Part shown: one piece after another, positions 1-7,719 of the stretch
How positions within the stretch are numbered: position 1 is the first letter of the stretch
How the letters are laid out: every line of letters starts with the position of its first letter
Source of the DNA: an uncultured Chloroflexota bacterium
GTDB taxonomy: Bacteria; Chloroflexota; Dehalococcoidia; Lucifugimonadales; CAJWER01
Direction of reading: 5' to 3'
Assembly: GCA_913030785.1 (NCBI GenBank)
Contig: CAJWER010000004.1
Span: forward strand, 1-31,321
Length of the DNA stretch: 31,321 bases
Made by a program: the position numbers and the translations under genes
Notes under the pieces: model-generated
The model's database searches: none
What the model was told of the DNA's origin: nothing
The model's input: the letters and a program-made list of their open reading frames with translations, nothing else

Positions 1-991
1 CGATGGGACCCATGTAGCCGTCCAGGCGTTCGTCGAATACGCCGGTGGTTATCGCGTATGGGTGAAACATCAGGTTCTTGCCCACGAGCCCGCTGCTGTT
101 GGCGAGGCCGTTTGGGAATCTTGACGACGCCGAATTCAGGAGCAGCCGGGGCGTGCCTACTCCGTTGCACGCTATCACCACGACCTTTGCCTTTTGCTCA
201 TGGACTTGCCCGTCCGGTCCGTAGTACACGGCCCCGTTTGCGAGACCGTCGGGGCCTATGGTGATCTCACGGACCCTTGAATCGGTCCTGAGTTCGACGC
301 CGGCCGCCACGGCCTTGGGCCAGTAGGTCACGTCGGTGCTGGACTTCGCCCGACGCGCGCAGCCTATGTCGCATGGACCGCAATTGTTGCAGGCGGGGCG
401 GCCGTCATAAGACGCCGTGTTGATGGCGCAGTCCGATGGCCACCAATGCCAGCCGAGCTTGTCGAAGCCGCGAACCACGGTCTCGCCCAGTGCGCCGAGA
501 GGTATGGGTGGCATCTGGCGCGGTGTCTTGTGAGGATACGCCGGGTCTCCTGAAAGGCCTGCGACGCCCATAATTCGGTCGTTCAGGTCAAAGTAGGGCT
601 CCAAATCCTCGTAGGACATGGGGAAGTCGTCGGCCACACCATCAAGACTCTTTACGCGGAAATCTGACGGGTGGAACCGGGGAAAATGGGCGCTCCAGTG
701 TATGGTACTGCCGCCCACGGCGTTGTACATCAACGGCGTGATTGGCGAGTCCTCATCGTTGACCGGGTAGTCCTCTGGCAGTGCCCGGACGTTGGGATCG
801 GGGCTCATGGGTCCAAGTCGAGATAGCTCCCAGTCGCTGTCGACGCTCGGGTACTCATCCGGGTTGACCCAGCCCCCCTGTTCTAAACACACGGTGGAAA
901 TCCCGGCCTGCGAAAGACTCCATGCGAATGCGGCGCCGGAGGCTCCGGCCCCAATGATCAGTACGTCTGGGGTCGAGCCAATGGCGCCCAT
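1..991 (-). CDS. GMC-family oxidoreductase, N-terminal part (gene runs off the left edge)
   Basis: The minus strand reads open from an ATG at 991 to the window edge, giving about 330 residues of an FAD-dependent glucose-methanol-choline type oxidoreductase. Directly visible are the N-terminal dinucleotide-binding fingerprint (VLIIGAGASGAA, about residues 9-20), the FAD-region GGST followed by HW in MYNAVGGSTIHWSAHFPR, and near residue 230 a cysteine cluster of the form CNNCGPCDIGC. A Cys cluster there is typical of the bacterial gluconate-dehydrogenase-like branch rather than classical choline oxidase. The visible part ends at a conserved stretch (NSSGLVGKNLMFHPY). The catalytic His/Asn of the C-terminal half lie outside the window. 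The ATG overlaps the hisC stop by one base (TGATG), so translation is probably coupled. The substrate cannot be told; a role in histidine synthesis is not implied by the position alone. Confidence 0.9.
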   Translation of the reverse strand, partial: MGAIGSTPDVLIIGAGASGAAFAWSLSQAGISTVCLEQGGWVNPDEYPSVDSDWELSRLGPMSPDPNVRALPEDYPVNDEDSPITPLMYNAVGGSTIHWSAHFPRFHPSDFRVKSLDGVADDFPMSYEDLEPYFDLNDRIMGVAGLSGDPAYPHKTPRQMPPIPLGALGETVVRGFDKLGWHWWPSDCAINTASYDGRPACNNCGPCDIGCARRAKSSTDVTYWPKAVAAGVELRTDSRVREITIGPDGLANGAVYYGPDGQVHEQKAKVVVIACNGVGTPRLLLNSASSRFPNGLANSSGLVGKNLMFHPYAITTGVFDERLDGYMGPI

Positions 992-2085
992 CAGCTACCT
1001 CCCTCGAGCAGAGACCGCATCGTGGCGATCAGCGCGTCGTTCTGGGGCGGCGAGCCAATCGAGATCCTAAATGTGTCATGCAAGCGCTCTGTGGAGAACC
1101 GTCTCACGAAAATCCCCCTGGCAGCCAGCCCGTCGTATATTTCCCCCGTCCTCCCGGAATCGAATCTACACAGAATGAAATTTCCGCTGGATGGCCATGG
1201 GATGACCCCCGAGGTGGCTTCAAGAAGCTCCATCACCCGGTCGCGTTCGACGACGATCTTTTGCACTCGGCCCAGCAACTCCTCAGTGTCGCCGAGGGAC
1301 GCTACAAGCGCCGCCTCGGCCGCAATGTTCACGTTGTAGGGCGATTTGATATCCATGATGCGCTGCGCGAGGGTCGGGCTCATGAGGCCGTAGCCGATCC
1401 GTAGGCCGGCCAGTCCGGCCCACTTGCTCATCGTGCGCAGCACCACCAAATTTTCGAATTCAGGCACGAGGCCGGCCATAGTGACACCGCAGAACTCGTA
1501 GTAGGCCTCATCGACGACGACGATAAGTCCGGCAGATAGCAACTCCCTGACGTCATTTTCAGGGGTCAGATTCCCGGTCGGGTTGTTGGGGGAGGCTATG
1601 AACACTAATTTGGCGTCGTGTTCCCTCGCGGCGGAGACGACGCCGACGATGTCGACGTCGAACCTATCGTCTCGGGGGACGAGGGCAATGTTCGCTCCGG
1701 CCAAACGTGCGCCGAAGTCGTACATGCCAAATGTAGGGTCCGAGTCGATGACTGTGTCCCCTATTGAGACGAAGAGGCGGAAGAGCAGGTCGATGAGCTC
1801 GTCGCTGCCAGCGCCAGCGACGATGTGCTCGACCCCGAGGCCCGTGTATTCGGCGAGGGCGGAACGGATGCTCCGCTGCGCGGGATCAGGGTAGACGTGG
1901 AGCGCGGCATTGGCGATGGCTGCGACGGCCTTGGGCGATGGGCCGTACTGGTTTTCGTTGCCATTGAGCTTGATGACCTGGTCCTCGGGGATGCCTGCCC
2001 GCTTCGCTAGAATCTCTGGCGGGTCTACTGGGGTATATGTCTTTATTCTGGCCAGGTGAGGCTGGACCAGAGAATTTATGTCCAT
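991..2085 (-). CDS. hisC: Histidinol-phosphate aminotransferase
   Basis: This PLP enzyme converts imidazole-acetol phosphate and glutamate to L-histidinol phosphate, a late step of histidine synthesis. The 364-residue length is normal for the family. Fold-type I landmarks are visible: LNGNENQYGPSP near residues 40-51, SPNNPTG at 165-171, the cofactor Asp and Tyr in VDEAYYEF (D192, Y195), the Schiff-base lysine K221 in TMSKWAGLAGLRIGYG with phosphate-binding R229, and a C-terminal FRISIG whose Arg (about 340) binds the substrate carboxylate. The ATG has a GGAGA about 10 nt upstream. It lies 193 bp downstream of hisD, the longest gap of the operon, with no convincing promoter seen in it, and overlaps the following GMC gene by one base. 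Neighbouring hisD, hisG and hisZ make the HisC assignment firm over other class I/II aminotransferases. Confidence 0.95.
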   Translation of the reverse strand: MDINSLVQPHLARIKTYTPVDPPEILAKRAGIPEDQVIKLNGNENQYGPSPKAVAAIANAALHVYPDPAQRSIRSALAEYTGLGVEHIVAGAGSDELIDLLFRLFVSIGDTVIDSDPTFGMYDFGARLAGANIALVPRDDRFDVDIVGVVSAAREHDAKLVFIASPNNPTGNLTPENDVRELLSAGLIVVVDEAYYEFCGVTMAGLVPEFENLVVLRTMSKWAGLAGLRIGYGLMSPTLAQRIMDIKSPYNVNIAAEAALVASLGDTEELLGRVQKIVVERDRVMELLEATSGVIPWPSSGNFILCRFDSGRTGEIYDGLAARGIFVRRFSTERLHDTFRISIGSPPQNDALIATMRSLLEGGS

Positions 2086-2278
2086 AATTTGGATGTCTCC
2101 TGCCAGGTGTCTTTTTCGGGGCCAACTGGACTGCGCGCTGGACCCTGGTGGCTGCTAGGTTAGATTTTCGACCATCCGCCTGTCCATTTCCTGGGCTAGG
2201 AAGGGGTCAAGAAATTACTGATAGTTCTGAGGGAGCCGGTTGGTTAGCCTGCAAACACCTGACCCTGTTCAGCGTACG

Positions 2279-3568
2279 TTATTCCCGCTCCAGCTCCTTG
2301 CGAATCTCGGCTGCCTCGGCGTGGCCTGTCAGGCCCTCGGCGCGTGCGATGATCACGGCAGCCTTCGACACCTCGGCAGACGTGGCGTCGTCCAGGCCCA
2401 CGATCGGCGTGAACTTCAAGAATGCCCTCACGCCCAGGCCGGATCCGAACCTAGCTGTGCCGCCTGTTGGCATGACGTGGCTCGGTCCCGCTACGTAGTC
2501 ACCCAAAACTTCGTACGAAAAATCTCCCAGGAAGACGGCGCCCGCGTTTTTGACTTGGCTAGCATAGCTCCATGGGTTCTCCAGCATCAGGCACATGTGC
2601 TCGGGCGCGAACTCATTGCCAAGAGCAAATGCCTGGTCCAGATTGTCGACGACAACGATGCAGCCCTGCTCCTCGACTGCTTTCGTTGCGATGGCGGCGC
2701 GGTCGAGGCGCTGCACACGAATTGTAACCTCGCGCTCAACAGTTTCGGCAAGGGACGACGACGTGGTGATCAGCACTGGCCTGGCCAGCACGTCATGCTC
2801 GGCCTGGGCAACCAGGTCTGCCGCACACAGGGTCGGATTGGCTTGGCCGTCGGCGATGACGACTGTTTCAGTGGGGCCGAACAGACCGTCGATGCCGACA
2901 TCGCCGTAGACGAGCCGCTTGGCCAGGGTAACGTAGATCGAACCCGGCCCGCATACTACGTCGACCCTCGGGATGGTCTTTGTGCCGTAGGCCATCGCGG
3001 CTATTGCCTGCGCCCCACCCACGCGGAACACACGATCGACACCTGCGATGTCGGCGGCGACCAGAATGGCCGGGGCTGGAAGTCCGTCCGCAGTAGGGGG
3101 GGAGGCCAACACGACCTCACGGACCCCGGCGATTCGGGCGGGAATGGCGGTCATCAGCGCGGTGGACACGAGGGGCGCGGTGCCGCCCGGCACGTAGGCG
3201 CCGACACGATCCACGGGTATCACCAGCTCGCCGTAGCCTGCGGCGTGGTCTATCCACGTCTTAGGCAGCACGGCCCGATGATATTTCCGAATGCGCTCGG
3301 CGGCCAACTCGAGAGCGTCGATTAGCCTGGCTGGGACTGCATCTCGTGCCTGGTCAAAGGCGGCGCGTGGCACCTCTATGGCGTCGATGGTTTGTCCGTC
3401 GAACTTAGCCGTTAGCTCGCGCAGGGCGTCGTCGCCAGACTCGCGTACCTGGTTGAGTATCTTTTCGACGGCCAAGATCTGCGACCCCACGCCGGTGACG
3501 GCGCTAGTAGGGCCACTATCACGGCGCAGTAGCCTGCGAGCCTCTGCGACACCCCGGGCTATCCTCAT
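2279..3568 (-). CDS. hisD: Histidinol dehydrogenase
   Basis: This zinc- and NAD-dependent enzyme oxidises L-histidinol to L-histidine in two steps, the last of the pathway. The 429-residue protein covers the whole family. The zinc ligands of the known enzyme fall at matching places: Q255 and H258 (AQAEHD), D357 (VLGDYVAGPSH) and H416 (GLTGHAEAAEIR). The catalytic Glu-His pair is E323-H324 (FAPEHMCL). The glycine-rich signature around 184-209 (VGGAQAIAAMAYGT then CGPGSIYV) is also intact. Its ATG overlaps the stop of the upstream phospholipase-like gene by four bases (ATGA), so the two are probably translated in a coupled manner. Nothing is truncated. Confidence 0.97.
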   Translation of the reverse strand: MRIARGVAEARRLLRRDSGPTSAVTGVGSQILAVEKILNQVRESGDDALRELTAKFDGQTIDAIEVPRAAFDQARDAVPARLIDALELAAERIRKYHRAVLPKTWIDHAAGYGELVIPVDRVGAYVPGGTAPLVSTALMTAIPARIAGVREVVLASPPTADGLPAPAILVAADIAGVDRVFRVGGAQAIAAMAYGTKTIPRVDVVCGPGSIYVTLAKRLVYGDVGIDGLFGPTETVVIADGQANPTLCAADLVAQAEHDVLARPVLITTSSSLAETVEREVTIRVQRLDRAAIATKAVEEQGCIVVVDNLDQAFALGNEFAPEHMCLMLENPWSYASQVKNAGAVFLGDFSYEVLGDYVAGPSHVMPTGGTARFGSGLGVRAFLKFTPIVGLDDATSAEVSKAAVIIARAEGLTGHAEAAEIRKELERE

Positions 3569-4311
3569 GACAGGTACTCCTCGAGTGCCTCGGCCAGGCG
3601 GTCAACCGCCATTTCTCGGAACGCGGCCAACTCCCCGCGAGAGACTCGCTCGAACAACGATTCGAAACTTTCTGGCATTGCTTCTAAGAACTCCTCGGCG
3701 ATTTGGTTCGCCGGGTGATCCTCACTCCCACTCGCGATACGCCTTGCCATGAAGCGAAGGCGCTCCCAACTGAAACCCTGACCGAGGAGATCTATGACGA
3801 AGGTCCGGTACTCCTCTAGGGTGTCTGCGGTGATCAGGCCTGTGTCAATAGGCATTGTAGTCGCACGAATCGCGGGCATGGCACGCTCGACGTTTTGCTC
3901 GGCGAGGCGGTCCAGTTCAAGTTGGAGGGCCCGGTCCATCACCTTCGAATAGGCGTCACCGTCTGACCGGTCGAAGTGGGGCCGAAATACCCCTGCTATC
4001 CAGGACTCGTCCAAGAGTATATGCGTGACGTAACCGGCTACGAAAGCGGCGGTCTTCTCGTCGTTTTTGGCATTGTCACGAAGCTCCGGGTGGGCTGCAA
4101 ACAGCCCCCTGACCCCATCGCCCACCTCGGCGAAAGTCAGTGGCGCGTAGTGGTACTCTGCACGGTCTCGCTTTGTAATGGAGCGCACGTCAGGAGAAAC
4201 AGTGCCCAAAAGGAAATAGCCCGGGTTATTTACCAGGGTGCGGTTGCCGAGCCGGTCAGCGGCTTGCCAGGCAAGGTCTATGTGGGCAGGAAGGTTGGGC
4301 ACTGATACCAC
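3565..4311 (-). CDS. Zinc-dependent phospholipase C-like protein inside the his operon
   Basis: This is a 248-residue soluble, helix-rich protein resembling the zinc-dependent phospholipase C family (Pfam Zn_dep_PLPC). Visible family features are an N-terminal LPAHIDLA with H10, FLLGTVSPDVR with D41, H54 in EYHYAP, and FVAGYVTHILLDESW with H97 and D101/E102, which are plausible metal ligands in the order expected for the fold. The C-terminal half is helical, acidic and unremarkable. No signal peptide is seen, so it is likely cytoplasmic, unlike secreted bacterial PLCs. The start taken here is a GTG at 4311; a second GTG three codons later is possible and neither has a good ribosome site. It sits 59 nt after hisG and overlaps hisD by four bases. 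No histidine-pathway role is known for the family; the true substrate is unknown. Confidence 0.7.
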   Translation of the reverse strand: MVSVPNLPAHIDLAWQAADRLGNRTLVNNPGYFLLGTVSPDVRSITKRDRAEYHYAPLTFAEVGDGVRGLFAAHPELRDNAKNDEKTAAFVAGYVTHILLDESWIAGVFRPHFDRSDGDAYSKVMDRALQLELDRLAEQNVERAMPAIRATTMPIDTGLITADTLEEYRTFVIDLLGQGFSWERLRFMARRIASGSEDHPANQIAEEFLEAMPESFESLFERVSRGELAAFREMAVDRLAEALEEYLS

Positions 4312-4370
4312 CGGGCCAAGAGTCGCCTGCGTACTGTGCAGAGGTCAGGCGCTCCGAACGGGGATCCGAA

Positions 4371-5360
4371 CTAATTCGGCGAAGTCAGACGCTCGACCGC
4401 CGAGCACTCTGAGTGGAAGACGTAGTCGGGCTGGGATACGGTCACGCTACTGCCCCCCAACTTTCTGAACTGGTCAACGGCGCCCAGCAGCTTATCCTTC
4501 TCGGCTATGACCGTGACGGAGAACCAGCCGTTGCCGTCGCCGGTGTATACCTTGGAGATGGTCGGTCCTCTGAGTCCAGAGATGTCGGCGTGCTTCAGCA
4601 CATAGGCTGCCAGGCTGTCAGGGTCCTCGCCCTTCATATTTGCAGTGATGGTGTAGAAATCCAGTGACCGCATCCGGCCCTCGATGCGTTCGACCACGGC
4701 GGTGGCGAGGCGCAGCTTTTCGGGGTCGGCGGCAAGGAGCGCTCCGTTGCCTATGAGACACGCCTCGGAGGTCACTACGGAGCCACCGGCGATGGTCTTG
4801 AGTCGGTTCGCACGCATCGTCGTGCCTGTCGATGATATGTCCGCGATGATGTCGGCATAGCCCATTTCCGGGGCGGCCTCCAGCGTGCCGTTTGACTGAA
4901 CAAGAGTGAAGAAAGCTACGCCGTGGCCCAAAAGGAATCGCTCCACGAGCCTGGGGTACTTGGTGGCGATACGCAGGTCGGTGCCCTTGGCGCGGAACTC
5001 GACGGCAAGGTCTGCAAGGTCCGCCAGGGAGGAGACGTCTACCCAGGAGTCGGGGACGCCAAGAGCCAGTTCAGCTTGGCCAAACCCGAGATTCTCGATC
5101 ACGACGCGCGAACCGCCTCCTTCCCGTCGGGTTTCGAGGAAGCGGTCTAGCCCCACAAGCCCCAGTTCGGCACTGCCCTCCTCGACCTTCATGGCGATGT
5201 CAGAGCCGCGCTGGAAGTGGACGGCGACGCCAGGCAGAGACGGTATCTCTGCTGTGTAGCGCCGCAGGTTGCGCCTGCTGACGCCCATGCCGCTGGACTT
5301 GAGGAACAGGAGCGAAGGATCGTGAAGAGCGCCATCGCTTGGAACGGCGAGTCGAAGCAT
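4371..5360 (-). CDS. hisG: ATP phosphoribosyltransferase, long form with C-terminal regulatory domain
   Basis: This enzyme joins ATP and PRPP to make N1-(5-phosphoribosyl)-ATP, the committed step of histidine synthesis. The 329-residue protein contains both catalytic lobes (DIAMKVEEGSAELGLVGLD near 54-72; IATKYPRLVERF near 131-142) and the PRPP loop DISSTGTTMRAN at 174-185. After residue 233 it continues with an ACT-like C-terminal domain (HisG_C) of about 80 residues, seen in GPTISKVYTGDGNGWFSV and a final PDYVF strand. This is the long type, which normally binds histidine itself and works as a hexamer without HisZ. Here, however, hisZ lies directly upstream and overlaps it by one base (TGATG). 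It is about 30 residues longer than the E. coli enzyme, with extra residues between 76-84 and at the C-terminus. Confidence 0.95.
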   Translation of the reverse strand: MLRLAVPSDGALHDPSLLFLKSSGMGVSRRNLRRYTAEIPSLPGVAVHFQRGSDIAMKVEEGSAELGLVGLDRFLETRREGGGSRVVIENLGFGQAELALGVPDSWVDVSSLADLADLAVEFRAKGTDLRIATKYPRLVERFLLGHGVAFFTLVQSNGTLEAAPEMGYADIIADISSTGTTMRANRLKTIAGGSVVTSEACLIGNGALLAADPEKLRLATAVVERIEGRMRSLDFYTITANMKGEDPDSLAAYVLKHADISGLRGPTISKVYTGDGNGWFSVTVIAEKDKLLGAVDQFRKLGGSSVTVSQPDYVFHSECSAVERLTSPN

Positions 5361-6562
5361 CAGGACTCCTTGGAAGGCTGGCGGTTGCCCTCGACCGCGT
5401 CTGCGAGTTGATTAAGGGCGAAAGCGAAGCCGAGAGCGGGCACATCGCCGCCTCCCAGAGCTCTCACGAGGCCATCATATCGGCCCCCACCTCCCAGATA
5501 CGCACCGTCCAGTGTTAGCTCGAATATCATCCCTGTGTAATAGGAAATGCCGCGAGCTAGGCCCAGATCGATGGTCACACTGGAGCTATCTATGCCCCTG
5601 GTCGATAGGGCGTCGCATAGCCCATCCAGGCTGTCGAGTGGACCCACACCCAACCCCAGGTTTGTCGTGGCCTCCCGGGCGCGTGCGAGAGCATCTGCTG
5701 GGCTACCTTCAATGGAGGCCAGGGACGCTACAAACTCGAGGGCCGACGTCAGGTTTTCAGGTCGGTCTAAGGAGTGCCACTTACTTATCAGCCTGTCTAT
5801 TATTTCTCTGCTGGAGCGTCGGCCTGTGTTGCCGGACATCGGCCCCGCCAATACACCCTGCATTAGCTCGATCACGGCCTCGCCGCTCAGGTTCCCGATA
5901 TCCGTGACGCCGGCCAGCTCTTGGGCATCTCTCATGAGACCCATCTCCCGGGCACGTCGAACAAGAGTTTCGGCGTCCGTCTTGCCTAGCTTAAGGTTCT
6001 GGATGCTGCCGAATACGAACAGCCTGGCTGCCTCCGACAGATCGTATGCGGCCATGAGCTGTTGGAGGACGCCCAGGTTCCCGACTCGAATTTTCGCCCC
6101 TTGTACGCCCAACCTTGCCAGAGCGTCCCAGGCCAGCGCAAGAATCTCCGCGTCGGCCTCTATTCCACCCAGTCCGATAAGCTCGGCGCCCATCTGATGG
6201 AATTGGCGGTATGCGCCGTCACCGTCGTAGCGAAAAACAGGGCCGCTGTACCGCCATCTGACAGGCGCCTCGAGCCCGTCGTTCTCTGAGACGAAGTAGC
6301 GAATAACGGAGGAGGTAAATTCGGGGCGCAGGCTAACGTTGTGTCCTGCGGGGTCCACGAAGGAGTAGAGCTGGCCTGTAAGCTCGCCGCCCGACTTGCG
6401 GGCGAACAACTCAGTCTCCTCCAGAACCGGGGTCTGGACGGCCTCGTAGCCACGCGCCTCCACAAAAGCGTCGAGGCGGTCTGCCATGTCTTTGACCCTG
6501 CGGTAGGAGTTGCCCCGGAGGTCTCGCATGCCCGGGAGCCGGCCAACCTGTGTGCTGCTCAA
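5360..6562 (-). CDS. hisZ: ATP phosphoribosyltransferase regulatory subunit (HisRS-like paralogue)
   Basis: This 400-residue protein is a class II aminoacyl-tRNA synthetase-like paralogue of histidyl-tRNA synthetase. It shows motif 2 (VRWRYSGPVFRYDGD with YRQFHQMGAEL), the His-binding-like segment LGLARGISYYTGMIFE, and GGGGRYDGL of motif 3, then stops at a hydrophilic tail. The roughly 90-residue anticodon-binding domain of true HisRS is absent, which together with the his operon position supports HisZ. HisZ normally activates and feedback-regulates the short form of HisG. The start is TTG at 6562, chosen because AGGA sits 7 nt upstream and no earlier in-frame start exists; an internal ATG at codon 12 has no ribosome site. 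It is the first gene of the operon, behind a good promoter. Confidence 0.9.
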   Translation of the reverse strand: MSSTQVGRLPGMRDLRGNSYRRVKDMADRLDAFVEARGYEAVQTPVLEETELFARKSGGELTGQLYSFVDPAGHNVSLRPEFTSSVIRYFVSENDGLEAPVRWRYSGPVFRYDGDGAYRQFHQMGAELIGLGGIEADAEILALAWDALARLGVQGAKIRVGNLGVLQQLMAAYDLSEAARLFVFGSIQNLKLGKTDAETLVRRAREMGLMRDAQELAGVTDIGNLSGEAVIELMQGVLAGPMSGNTGRRSSREIIDRLISKWHSLDRPENLTSALEFVASLASIEGSPADALARAREATTNLGLGVGPLDSLDGLCDALSTRGIDSSSVTIDLGLARGISYYTGMIFELTLDGAYLGGGGRYDGLVRALGGGDVPALGFAFALNQLADAVEGNRQPSKES

Positions 6563-6589
6563 GATTTGATCCTAGAATAAGGTGTCGTA

Positions 6590-6619
6590 ATTCTAACACC
6601 AGGCCGTATCTACCTTCAA
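6590..6619 (-). promoter_or_regulatory. Sigma-70-type promoter for the his operon
   Basis: On the minus strand, TTGAAG (6614-6619) and TAGAAT (6590-6595) are separated by exactly 18 bp. Each matches the sigma-70 consensus closely, and they lie about 28 bp upstream of the TTG start of hisZ. No attenuator, leader peptide rich in His codons, or T-box structure was seen in the short leader. Confidence 0.65.
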
Positions 6620-6812
6620 TTTGGATGGAGGACATTTGCGAGGCACTTTTACCGACCCAAAGATTTCCGGTCTACGGCTTTCCAGCGGATTGTCCTTCGG
6701 CGAGACGCCGGTCAAATCCAAGAGACACAAACCAAAAGTTGCTGCGACTGGCCCTGATGGCGACTGTTTCCAGAATAGATGGGAGAGCATTCCACATGAA
6801 TCCGTCGGTCTG

Positions 6813-6841
6813 TTGACTCCGTAACAGTGGTTAGCCATAAT
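6813..6841 (+). promoter_or_regulatory. Sigma-70-type promoter for the padR-like gene
   Basis: TTGACT (6813-6818) and CATAAT (6836-6841) are separated by 17 bp, a near-consensus promoter directly ahead of the PadR reading frame. The spacer holds a small inverted repeat TAAC-N4-GTTA (6822-6833) that could be part of an operator, as autoregulation is usual for PadR proteins; the arms are too short to be sure. Confidence 0.65.
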
Positions 6842-6855
6842 CCTGGGAGGAACGT

Positions 6856-7243
6856 ATGTAGAGGCGGGAGGTGACGCTCGAATTGTACCGGAGAGAACTG
6901 CTCAAGGGCAGCACCGAAACGCTGATTCTATCCCTCGTTTCCGAGGTGCCGATGTACGGCTACCAGCTCGTGAAAGAGATGGAAGTACGTAGTAGCGGCT
7001 ACTTCCATCTCAAGGAGGGGACCCTATACCCTGCCCTTCACAGGCTGGAGCGTGACGGCCTTGTAGAGGGCACCTGGGAAGACTCCCCAACGGGGGCAGA
7101 GCCGTCGGTACTATCGCATCACCGGAGAGGGCGAGGAGAAGCTCCACTCGATGCTGCAAGAGTGGGATCTTTTCACCCGGGCCGTCAACCTCGTGGCCAA
7201 GCCTGTGTCGGACCTGGCAAAGGTTGTGTTTAAGTCCAGATGA
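6856..7243 (+). pseudogene. PadR-family transcriptional regulator, frameshifted and with a stop at codon 2
   Basis: The first two thirds encode a PadR winged helix: ELLKGSTETLILSLVSEVPMYGYQLVKEM followed by KEGTLYPALHRLERDGLV, read from about 6871. At the G5 run 7092-7096 the frame breaks. Removing one G rejoins the frame as TGQSRRYYRITGEGEEKLHSM and gives a normal PadR C-terminus (EEKLHSMLQEWDLFTRAVN) ending in TGA at 7241-7243. That restored stop overlaps the next ATG as ATGA, typical of the intact operon pair, so the shifted frame looks ancestral. There is a second oddity: the best ribosome site (GGAGG, 6846-6850) is followed at 5 nt by an ATG (6856) whose very next in-frame codon is TAG. 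Translation would otherwise need GTG 6871 or TTG 6883. Without frame correction a 120-residue product with an unrelated Arg/Gly/Pro-rich tail results. It is either a decaying gene or carries sequence errors. Confidence 0.8.
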
Positions 7244-7648
7244 CATCCCTCGCGCTCCGATATCTCTCGGATGTCGCAAGGCATCTTCACCTGGCGTCTA
7301 CAGACAAGGACGAGATACTCACAGAGATCCGATATCGCATCAAATACCCTGCCCGGGAATTGATGGATGAGGGCTTGCCCTCCGATGCAGCCATCTCCTA
7401 TGCCATTGATGGGCTGGGGCGGCCTCAGAGTTTGGCCGAGCAGGGCTCTTGGCGATTACGTCCCCCCCCCCACGTTTGTTTTGGACTGGCTGAGTTATCA
7501 GCGCGGACTCAGCTACATGGCACTTTTTGTCGCTTCTGCCATGGCACTGGTCATTGTCCTTGCCCCTGCCCTCTACGACCTTAGGGCAAAAATGTTGCAA
7601 CCGAGGATTCGGTTCTTGCTAATGGCGGTCGCAAGGTCTAGTCCTTGA
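7240..7648 (+). pseudogene. HAAS-domain (PadR-partner) membrane protein, frameshifted and probably truncated
   Basis: The N-terminus, ALRYLSDVARHLH then EILTEIRYRIK and AISYAIDGLGRPQSLAEQ, matches the helical HAAS/DUF1700-type domain that precedes membrane segments in proteins encoded next to PadR regulators. After SLAEQ the frame is lost at the GGG of 7443-7445. Dropping one G gives SLAEQALGDYVPPPTFVLDW and then one membrane helix (YMALFVASAMALVIVLAPALY) before a stop at 7648. The restored product is about 135 residues with a single clear helix, where relatives usually have several, so the 3' end may also be lost. A run of ten C at 7462-7471 lies just downstream and is another likely indel site. 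It starts with ATG 7240, overlapping the restored PadR stop. A role as a PadR-controlled anti-sigma-like or transport accessory protein is only family knowledge. Confidence 0.6.
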
Positions 7649-7719
7649 TCCTCCCTGCCGGGAAAGACACGTAGCCGTCCTCACATCCCCTTTGCATATG
7701 TCCGTGGAAGCTCCTACGA

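Noticed and set aside
2240..3325. Long open frame of 361 codons on the plus strand
   Set aside because: It lies wholly antisense to hisD, whose active-site residues are all intact; the protein is low-complexity His/Arg/Gly-rich and matches nothing.
6563..6589. His leader peptide or T-box attenuator before hisZ
   Set aside because: The leader is under 30 nt, without a run of His codons or terminator hairpin.
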